From Platycnemis pennipes (taxonomy: Eukaryota > Arthropoda > Insecta > Odonata > Platycnemididae), in NCBI GenBank assembly GCA_933228895.1, contig OW121858.1:31767859-31831858 (forward strand): a DNA stretch of 64,000 nucleotides, in the 5' to 3' direction. The notes below the pieces were generated by a model, which saw only the letters and a program-made list of their open reading frames with translations, ran no database searches and was not told the origin of the DNA. The position numbers and the translations under genes are program-made. Positions 20,357 through 31,464 of the stretch are shown one piece after another. Position 1 is the first letter of the stretch. The number at the start of each line of letters is the position of its first letter.

Positions 20357-20930
20357 CATTATTGATGTATTATTTAGTAATTCACTTAAATTGTGTCATT
20401 TGAATACCAATGAGATTTTCCCTCTACAAATTCCGGCTTTTTATTAGTTACAGAAAGTGATTAGATACCTTAAATATAACTACTACGTGGAGTCAAGTGA
20501 CCTCTGCCGTCGACTACGAAATCCAAATGCAAACACAAAGGACCCTACGCACAGACACACCGGAAACAGTGATAACAAATATCCTAGGTTTGAACTTAAA
20601 TGATGAAAAAGTGAGTTAGGTGCTGTTGTTATGAGAATCGATGATAAAGCACGTGGAGGTGAGGAACACAGTGAAGTGTGTTTTCCGAGTCAGACTTGAG
20701 CAAGTGACAGCTATTTAGTTCCCTTCTCGGTCGAAAGTCCTGACTCACACTTCATGCACAGAATCTTTTCACCAGCGTGGCGACTTCTCGTTGGCCGAGA
20801 GATTTGATGCATTATTGCGCACTATAGGGTTTGTGCGCCCACAAATAATGTTTACAACAGCCGTTCTGGTTATAGCGTGTTTATTATGCCGCTGAACTAC
20901 AGAAATGTATTCGCACTAAACAATTGGCGC
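20357..20930. other. No gene seen
   Basis: Unremarkable AT-rich sequence between two retroelement fragments. Nothing coding recognised. Confidence 0.4.
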
Positions 20931-20935
20931 CGGAC

Positions 20936-21391
20936 TGCGGACCCGAGCGTTGGCCAAGCCGAGTCGGAGCGGCCCTCCAACAACAGTGTGCTACTGGGTG
21001 GAAACCACTAGCGTTTTTCACTCGAAAGCTATCCGCGGCCGAGAGGAACTATAGTGCTTATGACCGCGAGTTAATGGCAGTTTATTGTGCGATCCGCCAT
21101 TTCCGGTATATGGTAGAGGGAAGGAGCTTCACAGTGCTAACTGACCATAAACCCCTCATCTACGCATTCCGCCAAAAGGCCGACAAGTGCTCGCCCAGAC
21201 AATTCCGCTACCTGAACTACATATCTCAATTCACGACAGACATACGCCACGTATCCGGCGAGGAAAATGTGGTGGCAGATACGCTGTCACGAGTGGAAGC
21301 GATCGGTGCCGCTGTGAGCCACGAAGCCCTCGCCTTGACTCAACAGACCGACGAGGAACTAAACGCACCTACTCATCTACAGAATGAATAG
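20936..21391 (+). pseudogene. Ty3/gypsy retrotransposon RNase H fragment
   Basis: Clear Ty3/gypsy RNase H: VGAALQQ, WKPLAFFTRKLSAAERNYSA, YDRELMAVYCAIRHFRYMVE, FTVLTDHKPLIYAF, then FTTDIRHVSGEENVVADTLS. The catalytic Glu (YDREL) and Asp (TDHKPL, VADTLSR) are present, but the first Asp, normally in a TDAS motif just before GAAL, is lost because the fragment starts there. No LTR, protease, RT or integrase is seen around it. It ends at TAG 21389-21391. Confidence 0.9.
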
Positions 21392-21589
21392 CTCCAACAG
21401 TGATGAGACGGTATGCGTCACGAACTAATTTCTAGCAATACCTCCACAACTTCCTCACCTCTACCTTATTTGGTACGCTCATGAAGAATTGTCTCCTGTC
21501 TTTATGGGGGAAGAGCGGTCTCATAGAGATAGTGTTATATGTGAGGATAACTATGTGATCACCATTAATGATAAAAGACTTTAAAAGAG

Positions 21590-22030
21590 CAGTAACTCCT
21601 GGCTGGCCATAGGCTCAGGAAGTCGTTCATTCACGTACAATCTTTAAATGTATTTAATGACATTTGAGTCACCTTTTCCAATATCCTTGAACATGACTTC
21701 TTAAGGAAATATCCTACGTATATTTGACCTATTTGTGGAGAATGGACTAGCTCTAGTTGGTCATAGGCCCAGGAAGTTGTTCATTCACATTCGATTCTCT
21801 AATGTTTTTCTTGACATCTGAGTCAACATTTTCCAAAGCCTTTAACATATTTTCTCTTAAAGAAATATATTATGTAAAGATGGACTTTTTGGTGAGACTG
21901 GATAGACTAATGAAGACATGAATTTACGCTCTATCTTTCAATTTTTAGTGACATTTGAGTCAGCTTTTTCATAAGTCCAAAACATGGCACTTCTTAGAGA
22001 AAGACCTAAGTATATATCCTACAATGTGAT
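21590..22030. repeat. Degenerate tandem repeat, about 150-165 bp period
   Basis: CAGGAAGT(C/T)GTTCATTCAC and a following GACAT(T/C)TGAGTCA box occur at about 21616/21661 and 21770/21817, with a third box at about 21952. The units are strongly diverged. This array passes directly into the satellite-like block at 22030. Confidence 0.6.
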
Positions 22031-23780
22031 ATTTCTGGAGAAATAAATTTCAATTCAAAGTATCTTATGCAAAGGTGACTTTATTTTGGGGAGACTGGAA
22101 CAAATTATTACTCAGGGAGTCTCCGACTTCTAATGGGGGGAAGGGAAGCTCAATGAGTGACCTTTGTCGGACCAATCCCACCGATCCTTCCGGCTTGCGG
22201 AGAGGGCACAGTGGGCCTTGCCCGTGGTCACTCCCTAGCCTACGCTCTAGGCCCTAGCGAGGGGACCCAAACTGGTCCCTGGGAGTGCAAGGAGCACAGA
22301 GGCCCTCTTCCCAGGAGAGCCAGCGTGGGACGTCCGTCATTGGGGCCGCAGAACTGGCACCGCTAGGAGGTGAGAAGGAGGGACTCAGTTAGCCTCCCCC
22401 TCCGAGCGCCCAGCTGCGTCAACTGCGGAGACTCCCATCAATATCAATCAATGCTCCAGTCAATGTCCCACCATTTCAGTGCCCCCCATAAGGTAAGATG
22501 TCCATGATGTCCTCTGTAGCATCTGCCCTTCCCAACAGGACTCTCCTCGCAACATCCCAACACCCAGACTGATTAATAATCATGTATAATGCTACAAATT
22601 AGTGACATGCAAGGTTTGTAACACATCAAACCACACTCAAAAAATTATACTCTCATTACATCAAATCTCACAAATTTTTCGCCTTTATCCCCAAGAATGC
22701 AAGCATTATTGAGAAAGCTCTCAAATAGCTTTGATATAATACTGGTCCCCACAAGGTACCCAGCAGACACCTTTATCTATCTGCTCTTCTACAAAAAGGA
22801 GCTGATTGAATCCTCTCTCAAGGATTCTCTTAGCAAGATCACATGACTCAAGAGTGAATAATTCATTATTCTCCTCACGTAAAAAGCTACCAGTTGGCAA
22901 CATGCCAGGTTTGCAACACAACTTGCATTCACAAATTACATCAAATCAACAATCCATTACATTAAAACATGCCAATTTTTTGCAATTTCCTTGGAAATGC
23001 AGGCATTATTCGGAAAGCTTATATATAGCTTTGTGCTGGTCCCAATAAGGTACCTTGGTGGACACCTATGTTGCTCAGCTGTTCCACAAAGTGAATTATT
23101 ATTACAATCATGTAAATTGCTACAAGTGTGCGACACGCCAGGTTAGCAACTCATGAATGACATTCACAAATTAAATATTCTTTACATCAAATCACACAAT
23201 TTTTTTCAATTGATCCCTGGAAACTAAGACATTTTTGGGGTAAGCTCAGGTAGCTTTGATAAAAAGCTGGCCCCCATATGGTGGTACCTTGCGGACATTT
23301 CTGCCACTCTTATTTTTCTCCAAAAAAGCATCTGATTAAATCCCCTCCACACTTATAATTGCAAGCTCTAAGGACTCAAAAGTGAACAATTACTATTACC
23401 GTCATGTTAAATGCTACTAGTTGGCGACATGCCAGGTTTTTCAACACAAGTCACATTCACAAACCACATCAAATCAAAGACCCATTACATCAAGTTGCAC
23501 AAATTTTTGGCAATTCCATTGTAAGTGCAGACATTTTTGGGAAAGCTCTTAAATAGCTTGAATGCGGGTCCGCATATGGCAGACACCTTTGTTAAACAGC
23601 TCTTCCACAAAGTGAATTATTGTTACAATCACATAAAAAGCTACCAGTTGCGACTTTCCAGGTGGCAACAAGCACATTAAACACATTCACAAATTTGTAT
23701 TCATTAACATCAAATCGCACAATTTTTTTGCACCCTTCTGTGAAAATACAGACATTTATGAGAAAGGGCTAAAAATAGCT
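22030..23780. repeat. Satellite-like repeat block, copy 2
   Basis: Same order as 10150-11440: TGTGATATTTCTGGAGAAATAAA, GC-rich leader (22075-22450), then monomers of about 230-290 bp each with a CCAGGTTTG(C)AAC box (22610, 22908, 23137, 23427, 23660), a TTGCA-x-TTTCCTTGG box and a CTGGTCCC...TACCTT box. This copy has about two more monomers than copy 1. Frames in it are repeat translations. Confidence 0.8.
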
Positions 23781-24453
23781 TGTCAGGCAATATATTGTGA
23801 TCCAATATATGTCACAGGATTGAGATTATAGTGGATAAATCCGGCCAAATGAAACAACATCATTTCTATTATCAACCTATTGGGAAAAATCCCAAACAGT
23901 ACATGACCTACACTCTAGACTAATGTCTAACTATGGATACCTTAAGCTTTTGTATTTCCCGACTCAGGGGCATTACTTGTGTAAGTCTCACACAAAGCTG
24001 TTAAGTTGTGCCCATCATCCTTAAAACAGAACAATTTCAATTTCTACTCCAAATATTTTCACTTTTAACATTTAAGTGCTTTTCAAAACCATAGTAGCCT
24101 TGTCCCAGCCACTAAATGTAAACTCCCCTATGACTTAATCATACCAATCACTGCAAGGGATAGTAAAAATGACTAATTCACTAAAATATATGTTGATATA
24201 GAAGGATAGAAGTTTTTTTTACAAACGCAGTAGTTATTAATGCATCAGTGTAGTGCTGAAAATGAAGTATTAATTGTTGGAGTATACATAAAATATTTGT
24301 TCTGATCTGATATTAGATAGTAGTCCTACTTTACCATTGAAATTACTAGAATTAACGAAAATAGGATCTCTTCCATACAATCCAATATTCATTAAGTCAA
24401 ATCAGAAATGAACATCATTCATTTCTTTGTGGACTTCATTTCAGGTCTTCAAT
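23780..24453 (-). other. AT-rich non-repetitive stretch, possible 3' UTR of the minus-strand exon
   Basis: Downstream (on the minus strand) of the stop codon at 24454. No repeats or transposon ends are recognised, so it may be the untranslated end of that gene. No decisive poly(A) signal was picked out. Confidence 0.3.
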
Positions 24454-24710
24454 CTAACTTGCATGATTCATGGGCACTGGATCCGACCACGCTGGACTAG
24501 TATCTTTTACATCTCCACTGCCCCAAGCAGAGTTGCACGCAACTGTCGCATCTGACCAGAAGGTCATTGCCGACTGATCAAGACCAAGCACCCACCCTCG
24601 AAGAACACCACATCCTCCAATCGTAGCCACTTTCCCAGCCATCGGCATCTCGTGATATCCCATCTGCCCCACATCCACTCCTGGTCCAGCTCCGATTTGG
24701 TGATATAAAG
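24454..24710 (-). CDS. Probable terminal coding exon, 85 codons, unknown protein
   Basis: On the minus strand a good acceptor (ATTTCTCTTTCCAG) is followed at 24710 by an open frame to TAG at 24456-24454. The peptide is Gly/Met-rich and then Trp/Ser/Asp-rich: QIGAGPGVDVGQMGYHEMPM, GGCGVLRGWVLGLDQSAMTF, and a C-terminus ending SPAWSDPVPMNHAS. It does not look like any transposon, and codon use is balanced. The exon enters with two bases of a split codon, so the preceding exon must end with one spare base. The 62 kb minus-strand exon ends with two, so they are not directly joined. Family not recognised. Confidence 0.5.
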
Positions 24711-25418
24711 CTGGAAAGAGAAATAGATTATTTTTAATTTGATGCATCTACATGATGTACGAACAGAGATCATTGGATTATTGCACAAAAAGTTTTCAAA
24801 CTGCAATCGAAGAAAAGGAAAATTATAAATACAGTCCCTTAACGGGCTCCTCCTAAAAATTGAGTTTCTCACTCTCTGGAAATGACACTCTTAACCCTTT
24901 TCCCGACAGTGGGCCCATCTATTGGCCATCCATGGTTGGGCAAAAACTGCCGAGGGCTGATATATGGGCCGACATGCATTACATCATCATATGTTTGCAA
25001 TACAGTAGAAGCCCGGTATAGTGAGTACGGCTTATTGCGAGAATCGCGTTATAGCGAGTGATTGTCTTTGTACCGCCAAAAGGCCTATGTTTTACATGTA
25101 AAATAAAGCGGATATAGCGAGGCCAAAAAGTTCCTTCCTCGATATACACTCGGTATCACAACAGATATCTCTCGAGGGCGATGCACCGCCTAGCAAAAAT
25201 AAACTATTGTGTTTTGTATTGTCTGCTAATTAAACTAAAAATACAACATGTGTGCCATATCTACAACACCTAAAGCCAGTTATGTCCAAACATTAACGAT
25301 TTACGGCCTTCAGTTCGCTCTGCGCGCTCCCATTTTACGTTCTTCTTTTGTTAGGCCCAGTCATCAGTGGGAGTGGGCAGACGACGAGCAAGATGAGAGT
25401 TGGAGAGGGAGTTAGGTC

Positions 25419-25990
25419 TAGGCATGGGCGATATTGATAATTCAATATCGGGATACGATAATTTTAGCATATCATAAGGTGGCGTAACGATAAATCAACG
25501 TGACGATAAACATCGTCTTATCGTGCCCCGATATGTTATCGGGGCACGATAAGATGTCGGGGCACGATAAGATGTCGGGGCACGATAAGATGTCGGGGCA
25601 CGATAAGATGTCGGGGCACGATAAGATATCGGGGCACGATAAGATATCGGGGCACGATAAGATGTCGGGGCACGATAAGATGTCGGGGCACGATAAGATG
25701 TCGGGGCACGATAAGATGTCGGGGTGCGATAAATATCACTATAAATAGGTATCGCGATAAGTATCACGATAAACATCGTGACCATGATAAATATCGCGAT
25801 AAAATATCATGATAACGTGACCATGATAAATATCGCGATAAAATATCATGATATCGCGCCCCGATAAAATATCACTATATATTATCACGATAAATATCGC
25901 GATAAAAGATCGTGATATTGCGCTCGTTCAAACATAGCGTGTTCGCGCCCGATGAATTATCGTGATATTGCTCCAGTTAATCGTTGTCGG
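25419..25990. repeat. GATA-rich hAT-like repeat with internal minisatellite
   Basis: Begins TAGGCATGGGCGATATTGAT, a start often seen in hAT-type MITEs, followed by TATCGGGATACGATAA and then many CGATAAATATCG palindromes. The same start and body recur at 33075-33097/34838-35200. A matching right terminal repeat was not found. The dense palindromes could fold into hairpins. Confidence 0.6.
25541..25730. repeat. 18-bp minisatellite, about 10 units
   Basis: CGGGGCACGATAAGATGT is repeated head to tail, two units having ATATC in place of ATGTC. As 18 is a multiple of 3 it gives a six-residue peptide repeat in each frame (for example MSGHDK), an accident of the period. Each unit includes GATAAG. 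Confidence 0.95.
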
Positions 25991-26736
25991 AAAAAGACAG
26001 CCGTAAGTTGGCCTTCGCTTAAGCTTCAAAAATATCTACGACCCCCGAAACATGCCGTATTTCAGTGAACCTTCAGGCCAATTTTCCCAACTGATGGACG
26101 TACTGGTTAACATTCGAAAACTCGACAAAGCTGATATTATCGTCTAGACATATTTGCAAAATTACCCAAAAACTTCCACAGTATACCTAATATTTTAATT
26201 CCGACTAGTTACGCTGTCTTTACAGCTTTCTTCGGCGATCGAAAAATAGAAGAACTGGAAGAAAAACATCGAAACTAGGGGAATTAATATTTTATATAAT
26301 GGAATATGTCCTGTTTCTTTTATGAAATATGTTGATATTCTACCAGATTGTGCCTGAAATGACCTTTTTGCTGTTAACCTTCGTCAAATACCACGGAAAC
26401 AAAAGAAAAACTGTAAATACGAACGACTATGAGAATTAGGTGGGTTTTTTCAACACCATCGGATATAACGAGCGCTCGATTTAGCGAGTGATTTCCGAGG
26501 GATTTTGAGCACTCGTTATACCGGGATTCCACTGTATTAAATTTCCTTCAAATCACAGACTTCAAAAATGAGTGCTTTATCCTCATAAAAACTGAAATTT
26601 CTCATCAACATTGAGACAAATACATAATTTAAATTAAGTGCTTCAAATATATCTAAAATGTATAATGTTACATTTTACACGGAAATGAGCTTGGCGGTTT
26701 TCGCCGTCTACCTCATAGGGTCTGGCAGTTTCAGGG

Positions 26737-27278
26737 TTAATTATGATTTAAATCAGAGATACATGTAGAAAATGATACACAACTTTGGAAAATAACACAG
26801 ACATGAAAGGTACATAATAAATAAGCATAAAAAAATAACGATTAAGTGACAGTAGCCAGTAGGTCAAAGTAAGTGCATGAACACTGGCTAATCATGAAAG
26901 TGCATAACAAAATATTGTTTACACTTCCACAACTAATCCAACACGCTAATAGCACGATTCCTTTATTGTCTCACACAAGGATTCTACCCTGACAGGAAAC
27001 ATAAACGGATTTATTTCAGCAAAGTGCCATGTGCCAGGGTGTTTTTAATAATTTTAGTTCGACAATTACGCTTGGTGGTATGGTGGTGGCATGCACCACC
27101 ACAGTACCCGTAAAATATGAAGTGAAGCCATCACTGTGGAATGATTCTGTGGAATGATTCTTTTATTAATGCAATATGTGTTTGCTATGCTCAGAGAGAA
27201 AACGTTTGACTTATTTTAATTTAAAATGTCAAGCGGTATGTTCTTTCATCAAAAATTTTCCTTATTTTCTTTAAGATA
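26737..27278. other. No gene seen
   Basis: AT-rich sequence, no coding frame or repeat recognised. Confidence 0.4.
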
Positions 27279-27444
27279 CAGTAAACTCCCAATGATCTGT
27301 GCACGAGTTGTCTGGGCTACGGATAAACTGTGCTTCGTCAATCTATTTCGTGTACTAACAGGGGTCTCAAAGTTAAGTAAACTTTTGTTATTTTCCTCCA
27401 TCAGTGACTTTTACTACGGCCCTACCGACTGGTCCGTTGTCTTA
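27279..27444. mobile_element. pogo/Tigger-like 5' end fragment
   Basis: TA followed by CAGTAAACTCCCAATGATCT resembles a pogo terminal repeat, like those at 43948 and 45407. The other end was not found; a Harbinger-like element follows at 27445. Confidence 0.5.
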
Positions 27445-28506
27445 AGGCCACTTTACACAATACAATTTTTTGTACAATTTCTTGTGCAAACGCTTGTATA
27501 AACTGAACGAAATCCTATGTTTGTCTGAATGGAAGTAGAACAGGTTCTATTTCCCATTCAGTCATTCAGACAATCGTACTAGCGTTCGTACAATTTGCCG
27601 CTCTACACGGTACAATTCCTCATACAAGCGTTTGTACAAGAAATTGTACAAAAACAGTGTTTATAGGAGTTTTTCATTTTCATTTTCCCTGACTTTTCCA
27701 GGATTTCCAGACCATTATTAGTGATTTTCCCCGACTTTTGAGAACCTGAATACTCCAAGATTTCGGCCATTTATAGAGATAAAAGTGGTATTGAGGAAGC
27801 AAAGAAGTCTAAACTTATGAAAAATTGTAGGTTTATTATCATATTAATCATATGAACTTCCAGTAATAAGAGATCAACAACTTTAAGTCCACAATATAAA
27901 AATTATCATTCCTTACATTGATATGCCTTCAGAAAGGGTTTTAATTGCAGAAAAATATATGCAAAGAAGGCTAACCTGGCTTTTCCTTCAAACCTGATTT
28001 CATGTTGAAGCAGCTCTTTGAATCAATCTTGATTTTTTCTTCCTCACATCCTTCTACAAAGTTGGCTAAGTGACTTCAAATTTGACTGACAATAACTTTC
28101 TCGTGGCCAGAGGGACAAAGCGAAGCATTCCTGCCGAAATCGCTAGCGAATGAAAAAGAAAATATGAATGCGCACACCTTTCGCCAATCTTTTCACCAAA
28201 TCGTGCAAACTATAGCCAGAAAGAACCAGAATAGGTCCCCTGGGCTGCCTCCTCCACAGCAAAGCCAGCCTGAGGCCAGTCGTCCCCTCCTTCACCCCTC
28301 CCTCCACTCCGATGTGCAGTTTTTGATCTCTTGGCATTTTCAGGTGATAAATTCCAAAATTTGAACGTTTTGTGATTTTTCCCTGACTACACGTTAAATT
28401 CCCTGACTTTTCCAGGATTTCCATGACCATTTTCATTTTCCTTGACATTTACAGGTTTTCCAAGATCCTATAAACCCTGAAAAACTTGTATCGTGTAAAG
28501 CGACCT
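27445..28506. mobile_element. Harbinger-like MITE with TTA target, split by a CAGGG element
   Basis: Left end AGGCCACTTTACACAATACA, right end TTGTATCGTGTAAAGCGACCT, flanked by TTA (27442-27444 and 28507-28509). Only about 235 bases are its own; the CAGGG-type element 27655-28479 is inserted. Internal inverted CAAGCGTTTGTACAAGAAAT sequences can fold back. Confidence 0.75.
27655..28479 (+). mobile_element. CAGGG-type nonautonomous DNA element, copy 2 (complete)
   Basis: Ends CAGTGTTTATAGG and CCTATAAACCCTG, with a 5-bp AAAAA duplication on both sides (27650-27654, 28480-28484). The element carries several CCCTGACTTTTCCAGGATTT motifs in both terminal regions. Its position inside the Harbinger-like MITE proves it arrived later. 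Confidence 0.85.
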
Positions 28507-28599
28507 TTATGCCAGGCTTCGTGCTGTCACCCGAGGCTCGAGAACATTAATTGTTGCCAAGGCAGCTCTACTGGATTCTTTATTGTCATAAAATGCTAT

Positions 28600-29200
28600 T
28601 ACAGGGTTTGTTCCAAAAGTAATGCATCGCATTTTTTTCTGACGCGACTGTACGTCGTAGACCGACCAGAACAGTTGGCGTAGGTGGCGGGGGATCTAAG
28701 CATTCCAGCAATCTGCGTGCCAGTTACCTTCGAGACCTTGGGAGTATGTACATGCGTGATATTGTGAACCCCAGTAATGTGACCTCGTCGACGTAAAAAT
28801 GGAGCGATCTCTTGATCAACGAGCAGCAATCAAGTTTTGCATTAAACTTAAAAAGATGCCACTGGAAACTTTTCCAACGCTTCAGCCCGCTTTCCGGGAA
28901 GATTGCCCCTCCCGATGCCAGTCGAACCGAAGGCACCAGATGATCCTGGAGGGCCGAGAGGACATCACTGATCACGACGTCATCGAAGATCGTGGAAATG
29001 GCATTGTGCTCATTGTCTTATTTGATCATGAGTACGTGCCTCCTGGAGACCGTAAGACCTGGAGAGACGCTCAGTTTTACAAGTCAGTGGTCATGAGATT
29101 GACACATTGAGTGGCCCGCATCCAACCCAAGCTCAGGAATTTGTGGAAACTCCACCATGACAATGTGCCAGGTTGTAACAATAAACCTTTACAGTGGACC
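28600..29200 (+). pseudogene. mariner-like transposase, internally deleted
   Basis: After a 5' region with GTTCCAAAAGTAATGCATCG, the frame starts at 28799 with MERSLDQRAAIKFCIKLKK, the usual N-terminus of one mariner group. Then it jumps to the catalytic core: LEGREDITD, then VIEDRGNGIVLIVLFDHEYV, and after a stop (29108) LRNLWKLHHDN-x-P, which keeps the second catalytic Asp. Most of the helix-turn-helix and the first part of the DDE domain are deleted. Confidence 0.8.
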
Positions 29201-29285
29201 TTTACTTAGTGTAATAATTTTCTGAATCTCAATTTCATCAAAGGGAGGGTCCACATAGTAAGGCCTCAAGTCATTACAAATAAAA

Positions 29286-30198
29286 CAGGGTGGCTACTGA
29301 TAACCAATTTTCAAATTCCCTGATTTTTCCCTGATGGCTTTACCAATTTCCCTGACCGATCACCAAAAGGTCTACTATTATCGGAATATTTTATTTCTGC
29401 TGAATTAAATTTTGAGCGAAATCACGAGGCAATTAGCAACGGCAGCGTCATATTTAGGAATGTCATATTTGAGGTTGTTTGTGACCTGACTAAATTGCTT
29501 CGAGAGAGAGAAATTATTGAATGGCTACGGGGGCCATTCAATAATTACGTCGCACGTGAAAGGTGGGGATGGGAGGAGAACTCTTTTTATGGTCTCCATA
29601 AGGGGGTATGGAAATCGAAGATGATCTCACGTAAGATTTTGTTTACATGTGTGATCGTACTTGGATTACCATTTTAATAATCATCGTCTGTATTTTTAGA
29701 ACTGCAAGCACGTATTTACTACAAGCTAGTGTGCTCCAATTACCTCTCGACCTGAGTCTCGGAAGTTAAAAAAAATGTGAGGTAAAAATTTCCGAAAAAC
29801 AAAGCCTCGGATTCCTTGTGATGAGCAGAATACACGGTGATCATGAGTTTTAACACTACTAGGCAAATATCGCATTAAGGATATCCAAAAGGGATACATT
29901 GTACGACTGATTCACAACTAAATAACAAATATTCACAACTGAATGTCAACACAACGAATCAACGGGGCTTATTCTATGCACTTAGGCGACGGACATTAGT
30001 TTCAGTTGGTGAAATGTTTTGGTGAAATATGTAAAGGGCGAGAAAGACTGCCCGGTAAACGTAATGGCAGAAAAATAACGAGAATTTCCCATCCCAGTTT
30101 CTCCCTGACTGTTACGAGAATTCCAATAATTCCCTGACTGTTCCAGATTTCCAAAATTCCCTGACAATTCCAGGTTTTCCCTGACGATCGCCACCCTG
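29286..30198. mobile_element. hAT-like MITE, CAGGGTGGC ends
   Basis: Left end CAGGGTGGCTACTGATAACC, right end CCCTGACGATCGCCACCCTG: inverted ends of about 12 bases. Subterminal TTCCCTGA motifs recur, as in widespread hAT elements with CAGGGTGG ends. A convincing 8-bp target duplication was not seen, so the flanks may have changed. Confidence 0.6.
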
Positions 30199-30529
30199 TT
30201 AAAGCACCTGAACAGTCACCGCAAGGGCTGTTACAGTCGGTCCTACCAAAGATCTATTCTGTTCACCAAAATACAGAGGACAGCTTAGGATTGAGGACTA
30301 AGGCAGAGATTTTAAGAAACACCACTTCTCCTTCGTCTTTTGGAGGAGATATGAAGAGCAGGCAGGAATCTCCAGAGAAGAATCAATGACCGTTCCAAGT
30401 ATGTGGAAAAAGGTGCCCTCACATCAATTTTTACAGACTTCTTTTACAAAGTGTATGCAATAGTGATTTAAAACAGAGTTTATACACTATCCAAGCAACA
30501 GAGAAAAGTTTGAGTTCCTTGGAATGTTT

Positions 30530-30720
30530 GAAATAGTGACGGGGCAACTTAATCGGCTGCATCATGAGACATAGATGAGTCATACTGAAGACAATCGTTG
30601 AAGGTAAAATGAATGGGAAGAACGGTATGGGAAGGTCTTGTATTTGACGTTCATAGTACAAGTGATGAAGAATGTGAAAGGGAAGAAAAACTTAAATATG
30701 AAGAGATTAGCTGATAGGAG
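30530..30720 (+). pseudogene. RTE-like LINE C-terminal fragment, heavily decayed
   Basis: Fragments NLIGCIMRH, TIVEGKMNGKNGMGRS and KRLADRR-like codons match the C-terminus of the better copy at 43.3-43.7 kb (NLIGHILRHDG, VLEGKVNGKNGKGRPR). Multiple stops. Interrupted at 30720 by the MITE that follows. Confidence 0.65.
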
Positions 30721-31281
30721 ACTGGGGGTGTGTGTGGGGGGGGGGGGGGGGGGTTAACTCAGAACCGAAATCACAACTTTGCACACAAAATCGTTAGATA
30801 TAAACCAAAAATGAATTTTAGTGAAAGAATTAATCTTCTAACCTGAGCCATTCACTCATAAATCAAAAATTAAAATCAGTAAAAGGTGACGCCCACTGAA
30901 AAAGCTGCTCTGAGATCATTGACGTCATTTACTTTCAGTCCTTGACTGCTTTTAGGGAAAGGGAAGGGAGTGGAGGGGGATTCTGGGAAGGTCTGCTCGC
31001 ACAGATCCAGTATTAACATCCACTCCCATTGGCAGAGTCAGCTGTATTATCCCCCATTGCGGTGAGGCGAAGTAGCTTCGCTGGCTCAGTTGTGATTGAA
31101 CGAAGTGGATGGCAAACTAAGTCGTATTCACGCCCAGTTTACCTAAAAGGGTTAAAAATGTCAGTTTTTCACTGCTCAGAACTCAAGAACTAATTGACAG
31201 ACCAAAAACAGAAAACTACAGGTCTTTTTATTTCACAAACTATCAGATTCGGCAATAAAAAACATGGTAAACGACCCCAGT
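30721..31281. mobile_element. TGGGG-ended MITE, copy 1, with G-run
   Basis: Right end GGTAAACGACCCCAGT; left end ACTGGGGGTGTGTGTGGG expands into a run of 18 G at 30736-30753. The interior (GAACCGAAATC, CATTCACTCATAAATCAAAA, GACGTCATTT) matches copies at 42593 and 52409, all in the same orientation. No coding capacity. Confidence 0.75.
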
Positions 31282-31464
31282 CAGGTCTGAACAGCCAATC
31301 CACGTTAGAGGGTGGTTCCTCCTTACACTTCCTCCTCTGCTTCTTCCGCTCCCTCTCTCGGGGCATGTATACAACAGGGGCTTTATACGGCACGAGACAC
31401 ATTGATAATGACAGTGATTCATTGAAGTCACCTCCGTTGGAAGTGGACTGTGTGGATCTTACTA

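Larger units (their letters stand above)
25003..26534. mobile_element. pogo/Tigger-like nonautonomous element, TA target
   Basis: Starts CAGTAGAAGCCCGGTATAGT and ends ATACCGGGATTCCACTG, flanked by TA (25001-25002, 26535-26536). Subterminal ATAGCGAG/AACGAG repeats are the usual pogo arrangement. Internally it holds a GATA-rich repeat (from 25419) that is a separate insertion. No transposase frame. Confidence 0.8.
24895..26736. mobile_element. piggyBac-like MITE with TTAA target, split by a pogo element
   Basis: Flanked by TTAA at 24891-24894 and 26737-26740. Ends are CCCTTTTCCCGACAG on the left and CTGGCAGTTTCAGGG on the right, imperfect inverted repeats resembling those of 51483-51796. Apart from the inserted pogo-like element (25003-26534) only about 310 bases belong to it, so it is non-coding. 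TTAA targets are the mark of piggyBac-type transposition. Confidence 0.75.

Noticed and set aside
25495..25785. Proteins with SYRAPT or MSGHDK repeats on both strands
   Set aside because: Every frame through an 18-bp array without stops is open; no start context or conservation.
27655..28479. Lys-rich frames in CAGGG elements (KMKMVMEILEKSGN and similar)
   Set aside because: The same frames recur in all copies as translations of the CCCTGACTTTTCCAGG motifs of a non-coding element.
30721..31281. Clear target-site duplication for the TGGGG-ended MITEs
   Set aside because: Flanks of the three copies (AC/GT, AA/TT, AA/TT) extend the inverted repeat and give no consistent direct duplication.
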